DNA from: Paucibacter sp. Y2R2-4
Lineage (GTDB): Bacteria > Pseudomonadota > Gammaproteobacteria > Burkholderiales > Burkholderiaceae_C
Direction: 5' to 3'
Length of the DNA: 64,000 bases
NCBI RefSeq assembly: GCF_025717535.1
Contig: NZ_JAJIRO010000001.1
Coordinates: 1,364,001-1,428,000, forward strand
In this document: one piece after another, positions 7,087 to 15,860 of the stretch
Numbering within the stretch: position 1 is the stretch's first letter
Layout: the number at the start of each line of letters is the position of its first letter
The notes under the pieces: model-generated
The model's input: only the letters and a program-made list of their open reading frames with translations
Databases searched by the model: none
What the model was told of the DNA's origin: nothing
Translations under genes and position numbers: made by a program

Positions 7087-8216
7087 CTCTGCTTGAGTCG
7101 CCGCTTCACCGCCCCCACCGTCGCCCGCACCATGCCCCGCGTCAACACGCCCTGGTCGAAGTAGGTCGCCTTGGTCGGGCCCAGCACGCCGGCGCGCAGA
7201 TCTGGCCCCAGGCGCTCCAGCGCCTGCATCGTCGTTTCCTTGCCGGCCTGGTCGGCAGCCGAGATCTCCGGGGCAAACACCGCCACCACAAAGCTCAACA
7301 CATTGGGGTGCGGGGGCCAAGGGCAGCGGGCGCGATCGGGGTACACACCCGGCCCCAGGCCGTACAGGTTCTGCTTGGCGTACAAGTCGCAAATGTCCAC
7401 CCTGGGGTGGCGAGGGCTCAAGAGGAAGCGAAAGCCCACCACGCCAGGCGCAGCCGCGGCGCCGCTCATATAGGCCTCGCCATGCGCCCGATTGATCTCG
7501 GTGCGCGCCACGCGCAGGCTGTTGGCCAGGGCGCCTGAATCCGCGTTTTCCAGCGTGGCCACGCCGGCCTGCACCACCTTGCCCACATCCGCCGCGCCTT
7601 GGGCGCGCTGCGTGTCAGGTGGCACGGCCTGGCCGCGCATCATCAGCTCTTGCGCCGCCTGGTCAGCGCCCCAGCCCTGCACCACCGCTTGCTCAATGCC
7701 ACGGTGAATCGCCTCCCGCGCGCCCCGGTCCACCCGCCACAGCCGATCGCTCAGATTCAAGCCATCGGCCGCCCTGAAGTTGCGAGTGAACAGCACCGCC
7801 GCGTCCACCTGCTCCAGCGCCTGCATACGGCTCAATACGCCATGTGGCGCATGGCCCATGGCATCGAGGCCCGCATGCCCGCCGGCCGCCCGCATCCCCT
7901 CTTCCGTCAAAGGCTCCACGCCCAGGCCGGCCGCCTCGCGCAGCGCGTCAATGATCAGCTGGGTGCGCGCCGAGGCCAGCGCATCCAGCACATGGTCAAT
8001 GCGCTCGAGCAAGCCGCGCAGCTGGTCCAGCTTCACCCGGGCCGCGCCGGCGGCCGCGCCCTCGATGGCCGCCCGCACCTGCTGCGCTGCATCGGTGTAG
8101 ATCCGCCGCAAGTCTTCCACCATGCGCTCATCCAGCGTCTGCATGCCCGCCTGCGCCGCTGAGCTGGCGCGGCGAATCGCTGCACCCACGGCATCCGAGT
8201 AAAGCCCCGCCGGCAT
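7083..8216 (-). CDS. Minor head protein (Mu gpF-like head morphogenesis)
   Basis: A 377-residue structural protein with the family signature of an ARTEINRAHGEAY helix followed by a C...P.PPHPN segment (CPWPPHPN near residue 300). Such proteins bind the portal and help head assembly or DNA ejection. Its start overlaps the stop of the portal gene in TGATG, so it is coupled to the portal in the terminase-portal-minor head operon. Confidence 0.8.
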   Translation of the reverse strand: MPAGLYSDAVGAAIRRASSAAQAGMQTLDERMVEDLRRIYTDAAQQVRAAIEGAAAGAARVKLDQLRGLLERIDHVLDALASARTQLIIDALREAAGLGVEPLTEEGMRAAGGHAGLDAMGHAPHGVLSRMQALEQVDAAVLFTRNFRAADGLNLSDRLWRVDRGAREAIHRGIEQAVVQGWGADQAAQELMMRGQAVPPDTQRAQGAADVGKVVQAGVATLENADSGALANSLRVARTEINRAHGEAYMSGAAAAPGVVGFRFLLSPRHPRVDICDLYAKQNLYGLGPGVYPDRARCPWPPHPNVLSFVVAVFAPEISAADQAGKETTMQALERLGPDLRAGVLGPTKATYFDQGVLTRGMVRATVGAVKRRLKQS

Positions 8217-9682
8217 CAGCCGCCCCGGCCTCGGCCGCCATTGCTGCCCTTCACCCCAATGCTGGTGGCGCTACCCCCCTTGGGGGCATTGCCGGGGGTG
8301 ATGCTGACTCGGGCGCCACCTTGGGGGGCTGCGCTGCCTGCACCGCCCCCAACAGGGGGCATGCCCGGCTGGCCCCCCTCCAGCGTGGGGGCATCCCCCG
8401 GATAGGGGTTGCTGCGCTGCGCCCACTCATCAGCCGCCGCCGCCACCTGCACCGGGTCACGCCCGATCTCGGCCCACACCATCGGCGGGGGCAAGCCCAG
8501 CGCTTGCAGCTTGAGGCCCATGTCCGCGATCTGGTTCGGCGTCTCGGTTCGGCGCTCGCTGAAACGCAGGCTGAACTCTTCAGGCCCCGCCACAATGCCC
8601 TTGAGCAGCAAGTGGATCCGAAAGATCGACTCATACTCCCAGGCCAGCGTGTCCTGCAGGCTGTCGATCTCGTCGTAATAGTCGCGCTTCAAGTCCTCCA
8701 GAATGTCGCGGCTCAGCCCCTCGGTGTAGCCCATCAAGCCCTTGGGCAGCGGCGTGCCAGCAAAGAAGCTGTCGAGCAGGTGCACCACGTCGGCAATCTG
8801 GTCCAGGTTGGCGTCCCCTTGCACCGGGCTCACGGCGCCGCGCCGGTTGCTGTAGAAGTCCGTGGTGATCTCGCCTTTCTCGCCCTCCACATTCTTGCGG
8901 TAGATCTCCAGGTCTTCTGTCGTGGCCCCCTCCAGCACATGGCTCAGCCGCATTGGCGCGCGCTGGCGGCGGCGGATCACCATGTCCTCTTCGGTCATCA
9001 CCAGCTTGCGCCAGGTCTCGGCCACCGAGTCCAGCATGGGCCGGCCCATCTCGCCCATATCGTCATAGTTCAGCGGGTCGAAGCGGGCCATCTGCAGCTG
9101 GTAGGCCGCAAAGGTGGCCAGCACCTCGCCGGTCAACACATCGCGCTGCTCATAGGCCCTCGTAGGGTCTTTGAACCGGCCATTCGCATCCACGATCGGC
9201 ACGATCGTCTCGGCCGGCATCCGCACCGCCGCCACCACCCGCTGGCGCTCATCCAACACCAGCTGCAGCGGCAAATTGCCCTCGCTCACCAGGCCGCGCG
9301 CATCGCTGCGCAGCTTCTGCACCCGCGTCAGCTGCAGCCGCTCGGCAAAGTCCATCCACTCGCGCCGCAGGGTTTCGGCGCTGCTGGATTCCTGGAACTG
9401 CATCAGCAGGCCGCCGCGAATCGTGTCGCGGGCCACGCGGCCGTGGATCCGCTTCACGCGGCCGTCGCGCACCTCCATCTCGCGCAGCATGACGATCTTC
9501 TCGCGCACCTCGGTACTGACCGCAAACTGCCGATAAAAGCGCTGCATCGCCACATCCGCTGGCGTGCGCGAGCCTCGCTCCCCCGCTGGGCGTGAATACA
9601 GCGGCGCCAGCGCCTGGCGCAGCAAGTCTGCCCCTGCGGTCTTGGCCGTGCCGGCCAGTTCTTTCCAGTAGCCCATGGCCAT
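8216..9682 (-). CDS. Phage portal protein
   Basis: A 488-residue protein forming the ring through which DNA enters the capsid. It has a typical portal core (phosphate-contact and clip segments about 50-400, including VLDERQRVVAAVRMP and LKRDYYDEIDSLQDTLAWEYE) and a disordered Gly/Pro/Ala-rich tail of about 70 residues. It lies directly after the large terminase gene, the usual order. The C-terminal coding stretch (8220-8400) is rich in C and G runs. Confidence 0.88.
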   Translation of the reverse strand: MAMGYWKELAGTAKTAGADLLRQALAPLYSRPAGERGSRTPADVAMQRFYRQFAVSTEVREKIVMLREMEVRDGRVKRIHGRVARDTIRGGLLMQFQESSSAETLRREWMDFAERLQLTRVQKLRSDARGLVSEGNLPLQLVLDERQRVVAAVRMPAETIVPIVDANGRFKDPTRAYEQRDVLTGEVLATFAAYQLQMARFDPLNYDDMGEMGRPMLDSVAETWRKLVMTEEDMVIRRRQRAPMRLSHVLEGATTEDLEIYRKNVEGEKGEITTDFYSNRRGAVSPVQGDANLDQIADVVHLLDSFFAGTPLPKGLMGYTEGLSRDILEDLKRDYYDEIDSLQDTLAWEYESIFRIHLLLKGIVAGPEEFSLRFSERRTETPNQIADMGLKLQALGLPPPMVWAEIGRDPVQVAAAADEWAQRSNPYPGDAPTLEGGQPGMPPVGGGAGSAAPQGGARVSITPGNAPKGGSATSIGVKGSNGGRGRGG

Positions 9683-9693
9683 CTCCTTTTTGG

Positions 9694-11295
9694 TCAGCCC
9701 AGGGCCAGGCGCCCGCCCTGCCCCAGCAAATCCTCGCGCCCCACGCGCCGGCTCTGCACCACAGCGGGCGCGTCTTCCAGCCCCCGCGTCACCAGCGCAT
9801 ACACGGCGGCGCAGAGGCCATCGAACAAGTCATCCCCGATCTTCTGGTCAGCCATCTGAAAGCTGCTGTAGCTCGCCTTGGTGGGCAGCGCCTTCATGTT
9901 TCCGACCTGCCGCACAAAGGCCAGCCACTCCGGGTCTTCCTGAGCCCAGCCCGTGTCGACATAGGGCAAAGCCATGCGGCCGTGGTGGAACAGCTCGCGC
10001 ACCGCGCTGGCCATCACATGCTTGGTCATGCCCTCAAAGCGCATGGGCGCAAAGGCCCACTTGTTCCACGCGCTGGCGGTGCTGTTGCCGTCATCCACCG
10101 TCTCGCGGTTGATGTGCGTCAGGCCCTGGTTGAACAAGTCATCATTCACCGCGGTGAGCATGCCCACGCCGTAGGCGTCACCAATCGCGTAATCCGGCCG
10201 GAAGTAGTCCCACGCCGCCACCAAGTCGCGCCGCAGCGTCTGGTCGCTAACGCCCGGCGCCCACAGCTTCACATACGGCACCGTGACCCAATTGCCCACT
10301 GTCTCGGTCACCACCAAGCTGCTCTTGGAGGCGGCCGGGTTCTCGCCGTGGCCAGTGTGGTCATAGCCAAAGCTGAGCAAGCCGCGTTTCTTGTAGCGCT
10401 CCCCCGGCAGCGGCCCGGCGCGTGTCAGGCCCGCTTCCAGGCCCACGGCCAGTGCGCGGCGGATGTGCTCTTCCCAGATCCAGTTGCGCGCCTGGATGTT
10501 CTTGCACAGAAACTGCCGGATCCACTCATCCGCCGGCAGCTGGATCCGCATGCTCTCGGCCCAGCCCTTGTCGATCGCCCCCAGCAGCTGGCCCAGGTGC
10601 ACATCGACCGTGGTCAGAATTTTGTACTCGCCGGTGTTCAGCAGGCTTTGCAACACGCCCGCGCCCTTGAACACCCCGCAGATGCGAATCTCCGGCTTGA
10701 ACTTCGCCACGCCGGCGTCCACGCCCAGGCGCCGTGCCGCGCCCAGCATCGGCAGAAAACGGCTCATCAGCCGATCCTGCGGCATATCGTCCACCTCTTC
10801 GATGCTGGCGATCGTGATCGCGTCACCGTCGATCTGGCTCATGATTCCGTACGCGCCCGCCTTGCTGTGGTTGGCCAACTCAAAGCCGGTGTCCTTCAGC
10901 TGCGGCCGGCCCTGCTTGTAGGCCACATAAGCGCTCAGCATCGGGCTGCGACGAATCGCCTCCACCATGTAGTCCAGGTTGTTCTGGCTCTGCTGCAGCC
11001 GCGGCGCCACGATGCCGCATTCCTGGTAGCCCTCGGTGGCCAGGCGCTCCAGGTTGTACATCTCTTTTACGGCCGTCTTGCCCGTGCGCCGGCAAGAGAA
11101 GTCCGCCGTGTTGCGGTGCTGGTCCATCTCCACCATCTTCAGCGCCTGCACCGGATCGAGCTCGACGTTGTGCACATGCTTGTGCCATAGCACATGCGGC
11201 CGCAGGCCCGTGGCCGGGTCCACCTGCGCATAACGCATGATCTCGGTTTCAGCCACGCTGGCATGCTTCACCCGCTCAGCGCCTGTCACCCTCAT
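9694..11295 (-). CDS. Terminase large subunit
   Basis: A 533-residue DNA-packaging ATPase/nuclease. It has a Walker A-like CRRTGKT at 68-74, a hydrophobic strand with acidic residues (ITIASIEEVDD, about 160-170) as Walker B, and a C-terminal RNase H-like nuclease with conserved acids (GYDHTGHG, IGDAYG, GDDLFDGL). Length is normal. It overlaps the upstream gene by 4 bases and is followed by the portal. Confidence 0.9.
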   Translation of the reverse strand: MRVTGAERVKHASVAETEIMRYAQVDPATGLRPHVLWHKHVHNVELDPVQALKMVEMDQHRNTADFSCRRTGKTAVKEMYNLERLATEGYQECGIVAPRLQQSQNNLDYMVEAIRRSPMLSAYVAYKQGRPQLKDTGFELANHSKAGAYGIMSQIDGDAITIASIEEVDDMPQDRLMSRFLPMLGAARRLGVDAGVAKFKPEIRICGVFKGAGVLQSLLNTGEYKILTTVDVHLGQLLGAIDKGWAESMRIQLPADEWIRQFLCKNIQARNWIWEEHIRRALAVGLEAGLTRAGPLPGERYKKRGLLSFGYDHTGHGENPAASKSSLVVTETVGNWVTVPYVKLWAPGVSDQTLRRDLVAAWDYFRPDYAIGDAYGVGMLTAVNDDLFNQGLTHINRETVDDGNSTASAWNKWAFAPMRFEGMTKHVMASAVRELFHHGRMALPYVDTGWAQEDPEWLAFVRQVGNMKALPTKASYSSFQMADQKIGDDLFDGLCAAVYALVTRGLEDAPAVVQSRRVGREDLLGQGGRLALG

Positions 11296-12266
11296 TTGGC
11301 GCTGCTCCTGCCCGTCTGCGCTTCATGCTCGAGCAGCACCGGGTCTTGCGCCGCAGCCTTACGCGAGGCCTCCACCAGCGCCGGCATGCGCTCCAGCGCA
11401 GCCGCCATGCGGTTGCTGAAGTCTTGCAGCATCTCCACCGGCTTGGCATCCGCCCCCAGGCGCCCGCGCAGCTGCGCCTCTTCGTCCTCTTGCGCTTTGA
11501 TGGTCATGCCCAGGTCGCTCAGGCTCAGGCCCAGCCGGCTGACCAGGTCGGCAATCGGCTTGAAGGCCGGGTTGGCCGAGTACTCCATCACATTGCGCAG
11601 CTGGCCATGCTCATCCACATAGGTGAGCGTGACGCAATTGCCCTCCTTGTCCACATGCACCTTGGGCACCTTCAGCACCACGCCATCACCCAGCACCGCC
11701 TGCAAACACATTTGCAGCGAAGCCACCAAGGCCGCGTGCAAGTCGCCGTGGATCTTGGCCAAGGCCTTGGGGTTCTTCTGCTCAAACGCCGCGCTGTGCA
11801 GCATGAAAAGCTCGGTTTGCTTCACGCAGGCCGGCTGCTCGCCGCACCAATACCGGTTCACCTCGCAGCCCGAGCAGAAGGCGTATCCATCCGGCTTGGC
11901 CGGGAAGTAGTGGGCCACCCGGGCATTCAGCCCGTGCTTCATGGCATTAAAGCGGGTGCGCAGCGCTTCCTCCGGCGTGGGGTGGCCCTCCAGGTTGGCG
12001 GCGCTGTTGGCCTGGCCGGCTGGCGTCTTGGGGCCGGTGCTCATCTGGTGCGCCTTCAGCAAGGCGCGCTCCCACGGGGCCTGCGGCTGGTGCTCTTCGT
12101 CGCAGGCGGGGCAGTTGCCGTAGTAGCGGAAGGGGTGGTGAGCCGCGGCCGGGTCGGGGTCAGGCTCCACCAGGTCGGGCTGGGCGGCCCAGTCGTGACG
12201 ACACACCAGGCAACGGAAAGTCACCCGGTCCATTTCTGCCGACCAATCTCTTGTACCTCTGCGCAT
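11292..12266 (-). CDS. Putative terminase small subunit-like / zinc-binding protein
   Basis: A 324-residue protein directly upstream of and overlapping the large terminase. The N-terminus has paired cysteines (CLVC and CPAC, then CSGC) like a zinc finger. A STGPKTPAGQANSAAN...NAMKHG motif, recurrent in phage and mobile-element proteins, occurs around residues 76-112. A helical C-terminal half follows. Position suggests a DNA-recognition role in packaging, but I do not recognise a definite terminase small-subunit fold. A start at 12233 is also possible. Confidence 0.6.
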   Translation of the reverse strand: MRRGTRDWSAEMDRVTFRCLVCRHDWAAQPDLVEPDPDPAAAHHPFRYYGNCPACDEEHQPQAPWERALLKAHQMSTGPKTPAGQANSAANLEGHPTPEEALRTRFNAMKHGLNARVAHYFPAKPDGYAFCSGCEVNRYWCGEQPACVKQTELFMLHSAAFEQKNPKALAKIHGDLHAALVASLQMCLQAVLGDGVVLKVPKVHVDKEGNCVTLTYVDEHGQLRNVMEYSANPAFKPIADLVSRLGLSLSDLGMTIKAQEDEEAQLRGRLGADAKPVEMLQDFSNRMAAALERMPALVEASRKAAAQDPVLLEHEAQTGRSSAK

Positions 12267-12340
12267 CGTGCCGGCAGACTACCGGCGTGCTCAGGTCAAT
12301 TGCAGAGGGGGCACGGGGCCGCTCAGGGGCGGCCAGCCGA

Positions 12341-12721
12341 TCAAGGCATCTGCGCCGCTCTTGCCGCTGCCAGGCTCTGCTCCACCTGATCGGCGGGCTG
12401 TGCGAGCAAATGCCGCACCGCCGCCACAGACACCACGCCTCCCGGCGCGGCTGCAGACAACACATCCAATACCGCCTGGAGGCTTTGATGGGCCTGATTC
12501 AGCCCAGCCTCCAGATCGGCCAGCGTCTCTTGGCTGCGCTCATGCCTTAGCTGCAGCGCCTCGGCATCCCGGGCGGGCTTGCCGTAGGCAGGAAAGCCCG
12601 GCGGCAAGCCCGAGCAAAAACAGCGCGAAAACTGGCCCAAGCGTGAAAAAGGGCCAGCCTTGCTGCATCCATTGTCAGAGCCGTGCGTTTCCTTCGCCGG
12701 CTGCTTGTTCTCTGTGTGCAT
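12341..12721 (-). CDS. Hypothetical protein upstream of terminase
   Basis: A 126-residue protein. The N-terminal 50 residues are polar and Cys-containing; the rest is predicted helical (LRHERSQETLADLEAGLNQA...). It could be a small terminase or a DNA-binding accessory factor, since it precedes the terminase genes on the same strand. No family is recognised. Confidence 0.5.
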   Translation of the reverse strand: MHTENKQPAKETHGSDNGCSKAGPFSRLGQFSRCFCSGLPPGFPAYGKPARDAEALQLRHERSQETLADLEAGLNQAHQSLQAVLDVLSAAAPGGVVSVAAVRHLLAQPADQVEQSLAAARAAQMP

Positions 12722-12850
12722 TTCTTGGCTTTCAGCTACTACTACGAACTATCTTTTCCAGTCTGGACCAAGAATGAACGGCGCGCTCGCTCGCCAGATG
12801 AGCCTCCCCCCACTTAAACAGGGGGGGGAGACCGTTTTTGCGGGATTCGT

Positions 12851-13042
12851 TCACGGTTCACGCCTCAGATTTCTCTCGGGACCACCAATTTCTCCACGCC
12901 GCTCAAGCCAAGACTCCACACCTAACCTCACCAAAGTCACCAACATCCAATTCAGGCTCCGGTCCTCTTTTTCGGCAAGCTCTTTGACCTGCGCATGGAG
13001 AGGCTGCGGCAGCCTGGTCATCAGCCCAATGATGTCTTTCAA
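12851..13042 (-). CDS. Arc-family ribbon-helix-helix regulator
   Basis: A 63-residue protein with the Arc/Mnt pattern: a short strand (LMTRLPQPLHAQVKELAEKEDRSLNWML) leading into two helices. The start is TTG 13042, seven bases after AGGGGG; an internal ATG eight codons on is the alternative. It is transcribed divergently from another Arc-like gene (13116-13316) with palindromic operators between, so the two probably cross-regulate. A C6/G8 hairpin (12803-12830) lies downstream. Confidence 0.75.
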   Translation of the reverse strand: MKDIIGLMTRLPQPLHAQVKELAEKEDRSLNWMLVTLVRLGVESWLERRGEIGGPERNLRREP

Positions 13043-13063
13043 AAGGCATCCCCCTAGGTTCGT

Positions 13064-13116
13064 AGTGACACCGTGTCACTATACAGACGGTGCGCCATAG
13101 TGTCAGAGTAGTGTCA
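13064..13116. promoter_or_regulatory. Divergent operator/promoter between two Arc-like genes
   Basis: A perfect palindrome AGTGACACCGTGTCACT (13064-13080) plus two direct half-site copies TAGTGTCA (13098-13105 and 13109-13116), the last running into the ATG of the rightward gene. A leftward promoter fits closely: CTGACA (13106-13101), 17 bases, TATAGT (13083-13078), each 5 of 6 to consensus. A weaker rightward pair is GTGTCA 13073-13078, 17 bases, CATAGT 13096-13101. The sites cover both promoters, as expected for an autoregulated switch. Confidence 0.7.
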
Positions 13117-13316
13117 TGACTGACCAGCACCGCAGCCAATACCGGTTGCCTACCGATCTACACGACAAGCTCCAGCACGCTGCCCGCCTGAACCAGCGCA
13201 GCGTCAACGCTGAATTGGTGGCCCGCTTGCAAGCCAGCTTTGACCCGCCTGCCGCCCAAGAGGCCCTGCAAGACTTGATCGAAAACGCGGTGCGCCGAGG
13301 TCTGGGCGAGCGGTAA
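13116..13316 (+). CDS. Arc-family ribbon-helix-helix regulator
   Basis: A 66-residue protein beginning QYRLPTDLHDKLQHAARLNQRSVNAELVARL (family core at residues about 8-40), a clear Arc-type DNA-binding protein. Its ATG overlaps an operator half-site, and it has no clear Shine-Dalgarno. It is divergent to 12851-13042. A repressor role on the shared operator is inferred. Confidence 0.8.
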   Translation: MTDQHRSQYRLPTDLHDKLQHAARLNQRSVNAELVARLQASFDPPAAQEALQDLIENAVRRGLGER

Positions 13317-13344
13317 TCAAACGCCGGTGCGGCTGACGCACGGT

Positions 13345-13569
13345 TCATTTCACTTTCGACCAATCAATGCTTCGCGTGCGGCCAAAGTGAAACGCACCGC
13401 AGCCGCAGCCATAGGCCCGCAAAAAGCTCACGATGCGATTGCCTTGCCGCTCGCGCTGACGCGTCAAGGCTGCTGCAGCAGCTTGGGCCGCGTCCAAGGA
13501 AGGGAATGGCCGCTTCCCCTGCGGGCAGTGGCGGCGAGGCGCTGCGGCCTGCTTTGAAGTTTTAAGCAT
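13345..13569 (-). CDS. Small phage protein with CGCGxFHFG motif
   Basis: A 74-residue basic protein ending in a Cys/His cluster (YGCGCGAFHFGRTR), reminiscent of small zinc-binding phage proteins. It overlaps the next upstream gene by 8 bases. Function unknown. Confidence 0.6.
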   Translation of the reverse strand: MLKTSKQAAAPRRHCPQGKRPFPSLDAAQAAAAALTRQRERQGNRIVSFLRAYGCGCGAFHFGRTRSIDWSKVK

Positions 13570-13768
13570 GCTTCTTCTCTTCCCACAGCGCCTTCATCGT
13601 GCGGCGCAGCCGCTCCACTTCTTCAGGCCCACGCTTATGCGCCAGCGACTCCAGCCAGGCACGGCGCTGAGCCAGCGTCGGCAAGGCCGCAATGGTCTGG
13701 GCCTCACACTGGTGCCGCCAAGCCTCGGAGGCGCTGTCCACCTCGGTGCCGTCGATCAGGCGGGGCAT
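13562..13768 (-). CDS. Conserved small phage protein (DUF7696-like)
   Basis: A 68-residue helical protein (MPRLIDGTEVDSASEAWRHQ...ALPTLAQRRAWLE) of a type common in Burkholderiales phages; function unknown. Family name from memory of similar proteins. Confidence 0.65.
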   Translation of the reverse strand: MPRLIDGTEVDSASEAWRHQCEAQTIAALPTLAQRRAWLESLAHKRGPEEVERLRRTMKALWEEKKHA

Positions 13769-13771
13769 GGT

Positions 13772-14098
13772 TCAGTGCCTCCAGGCCTGCAGCAAGGCCG
13801 TAGCATCAAAGCGCTGAGCTGCTGCCTCGGCCTCTTGCACCTGCTGCTCGGGCACTGCCTTCTTGTTCACAAACAAACCCGCGCGGCCGTGGCCCCCGAC
13901 CCGATCGCCCAGGTTCACCACCTCGCCGTCTCGCACCAGCATGTAGATGGTGTTGCCGATCGCTTTAGCGCTTAGATTCAACGCCGCCACCAGCTCCGGG
14001 ATCCGGCGGGGTTTGTTCAGCTGCGATCGCACCCGCTGCTTGATCGAGCCCGTGTACCTCGGGCTGGTGTATCGCCGTTCGCTTTGAATCGTGCTCAT
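13772..14098 (-). CDS. Putative winged-helix DNA-binding protein
   Basis: A 108-residue protein whose middle (IPELVAALNLSAKAIGNTIYMLVRDGEVVNLG) fits a helix-turn-helix with wing. It could be a phage transcription or replication accessory protein. Same strand and near-contiguous with its neighbours. Confidence 0.6.
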   Translation of the reverse strand: MSTIQSERRYTSPRYTGSIKQRVRSQLNKPRRIPELVAALNLSAKAIGNTIYMLVRDGEVVNLGDRVGGHGRAGLFVNKKAVPEQQVQEAEAAAQRFDATALLQAWRH

Positions 14099-14122
14099 TG
14101 AAGTCCTGCCTTTCTCTTCAAG

Positions 14123-14347
14123 TCAAAGGGTTGATCCAGCCGTGGGCATATCCGCCCACTTGGTCACCCGGCTGGTGAACGTGCCGCCGGTGGCCGCGTC
14201 TCGCCAGCAGAGCGATTCGGTGTCCCAGTAGCCAAACCAAGTCGGCTCATCAGCGCCTTCAAGAGCAACCAACACGGTGGTGTCTGAGTCTGGGAAACCG
14301 GCTTCCGGCAAGTGGTTCCAGGTGATGAGCTCTGTGGATGTGCTCAT
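14123..14347 (-). CDS. DUF551-like small protein
   Basis: A 74-residue protein with the DUF551 rhythm: W..LPEAG..DSDTTVLVALE...WFGYWD...W and a final W-x-x-MP. Such proteins are frequent in phage accessory regions, with unknown role. It overlaps the methyltransferase gene by 4 bases. Confidence 0.6.
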   Translation of the reverse strand: MSTSTELITWNHLPEAGFPDSDTTVLVALEGADEPTWFGYWDTESLCWRDAATGGTFTSRVTKWADMPTAGSTL

Positions 14348-14856
14348 GCCGCACCGCCTTCAGTGGCCTTCATGAACACCAGCCAATGCGTGCCCGCCTT
14401 CTTGCCCGATGTATTGCCAAAGAGCGGCCGATGGGGTGTCAGAGCCAGCACTTCGCTGAGCTTCACCTGGGTCTCGTTCCACTTGAAAACCAGCACGCCG
14501 TCGGTAGACAGCACGCGGAAGCATTCAGCGAAACCTCGCCGCAAGTCATCGCGCCATTCGGGGCCGAGCTTCCCGTATTTGGCTGCGAGCCATGAGCGTG
14601 GCCCAGCTCGCACCAGGTGCGGCGGATCGAAGGCCACTAGCTTGAAGGCGCCGTCTGGGTACGGCATCTGGCGGAAGTCCATCAGAGCGTCAGGCTGGAT
14701 GTGCAGCGTGCGCGTGCCTTTTTCATTCCCATGGCTTCGGTCGGTGACGGTCAGCGTTTCGCTGCGGCGATCTCCGAAGATGACATTGGGGTTCTTCCGG
14801 TCGAACCACATCATCCGGCTTCCGCAGCATGGATCCAGAATCTGCTGAGCGCTCAT
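14344..14856 (-). CDS. Phage class I SAM-dependent (DNA) methyltransferase
   Basis: A 170-residue methyltransferase. Motif I is DPCCGSR at residues 8-14 and motif IV is DPPH at 77-80 (DPPY type, typical of N6-adenine or N4-cytosine enzymes). A C-terminal strand region is VLVFKW and HWLVFM. It is short, with no obvious target-recognition domain. It could protect phage DNA from host restriction; the substrate is not shown. The 4-base overlaps with both neighbours place it in a tight operon. Confidence 0.75.
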   Translation of the reverse strand: MSAQQILDPCCGSRMMWFDRKNPNVIFGDRRSETLTVTDRSHGNEKGTRTLHIQPDALMDFRQMPYPDGAFKLVAFDPPHLVRAGPRSWLAAKYGKLGPEWRDDLRRGFAECFRVLSTDGVLVFKWNETQVKLSEVLALTPHRPLFGNTSGKKAGTHWLVFMKATEGGAA

Positions 14857-15485
14857 ACCGCACCGCCGTTCTGTTCAAGCCGCTTGAACTCGACCACCCA
14901 GACCCAAGGGTTCAGTGCCCAGGCCTCGGCGCCGTTGATGGACTCCCAAAGCGCCTGGAATGCGCGCTGGGTGCTGGGGAACTTGTTGCCGTTGCTGACA
15001 ATCTCAGCCGCCCAATCGGCTGCACCTTCGGCATGGGCGTCATCGTTGCTGATCTCCTGCAGCCGCTCCAGACGCACGCCGGTGATCTCCAAGGTGATGC
15101 GGCTGGCGTGGCGTGGCATGTGGATTGAAGGCGTCCAACGCTTCTTCTCGCCAAGCAGGTCACCAAGTCGATCGCCATGCGTGTAAGTTGCCCTGTAGTC
15201 GGTCTCGATCCAGGGGCGCGTCTGCCCGTCGATCCTGGCGAAGGCCTCTCTCACCCACAGCCGATCGCCCGGCTGGCCGTAGCGGCACCATCGGATTGCT
15301 TCGCTCTGGCCTTCTACGGTATCAAGCCAGTTCACCTGATTGAACCCCTTGCGATCGCGTCGACCGGGAAACTCCAAGCGACCCAGCGTGAGCATCGTGG
15401 GCACCACCCGCCGCGTCTGTGTCTTCGTGCCGGCCAAGATTGCGCGCACCATCGGCGCGCTGAAAAGCATGGGCCGCTCTTTCAT
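14853..15485 (-). CDS. ASCH-domain-like protein
   Basis: A 210-residue protein with the sequence pattern of phage ASCH/YqfB-like proteins: KERPMLFSAPMVRAILAGTKTQTRR at the start, a central GDRLWVREAF strand, and ITLEITGVRLERLQEIS leading to a W-x-x-x-N helix. ASCH domains are thought to bind RNA or modified nucleosides. Similar phage proteins are often mislabelled morphogenetic. Confidence 0.75.
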   Translation of the reverse strand: MKERPMLFSAPMVRAILAGTKTQTRRVVPTMLTLGRLEFPGRRDRKGFNQVNWLDTVEGQSEAIRWCRYGQPGDRLWVREAFARIDGQTRPWIETDYRATYTHGDRLGDLLGEKKRWTPSIHMPRHASRITLEITGVRLERLQEISNDDAHAEGAADWAAEIVSNGNKFPSTQRAFQALWESINGAEAWALNPWVWVVEFKRLEQNGGAV

Positions 15486-15856
15486 GCCGCACCGCCTTTC
15501 TGCTCAATCTCGGCCACCTCAAAGACCGGGCACTCTTCCCCGGACTTCAAGGTAACGAACACCTTGTTGATGATGAACAGCCCGCCGCTGGTGTAGTTGC
15601 AAGGGCCGCCGGAGTACTTGAAGGCCGCCGCAGCAGCTGCGGCCCGGTCACCGGTGTAGCGGCCCACGCAAGAGAAGGCCACGGAACCCTCGGGCGCTCC
15701 AGCTGCGCGCCAGTCCTGCACGGCTGCAACATGGCCACAGCTCGGGCAGACGAATCGCCATTTCAAAGGGTCAGCGCCAAAGCGCTCAACAGCTTGGGCC
15801 CGCCAGGCGTCCTCGGTCATGCGGGTGACGGGCTTGATTTGGTGCATGCTGCTCAT
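15482..15856 (-). CDS. VVA0879-like small zinc-binding protein
   Basis: A 124-residue protein with CPSCGH (about residue 38), a second cysteine region (FSCVGRYTG) and a GPCNYTSGGLFIINKVFV segment typical of a conserved phage family. ATG 15856 has GAGG upstream; an upstream in-frame start would run into the neighbouring gene. Function unknown. Confidence 0.6.
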   Translation of the reverse strand: MSSMHQIKPVTRMTEDAWRAQAVERFGADPLKWRFVCPSCGHVAAVQDWRAAGAPEGSVAFSCVGRYTGDRAAAAAAAFKYSGGPCNYTSGGLFIINKVFVTLKSGEECPVFEVAEIEQKGGAA

Positions 15857-15860
15857 GGCC

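Noticed and set aside
9592-11190. 532-codon rightward frame opposite the terminase
   Set aside because: Leu/His/Arg-rich low-meaning protein lying over a clear terminase gene.
12803-12830. C6/G8 hairpin as a terminator
   Set aside because: A strong stem exists, but the T-run lies only on the + strand behind it and no + strand gene ends there; left unassigned.
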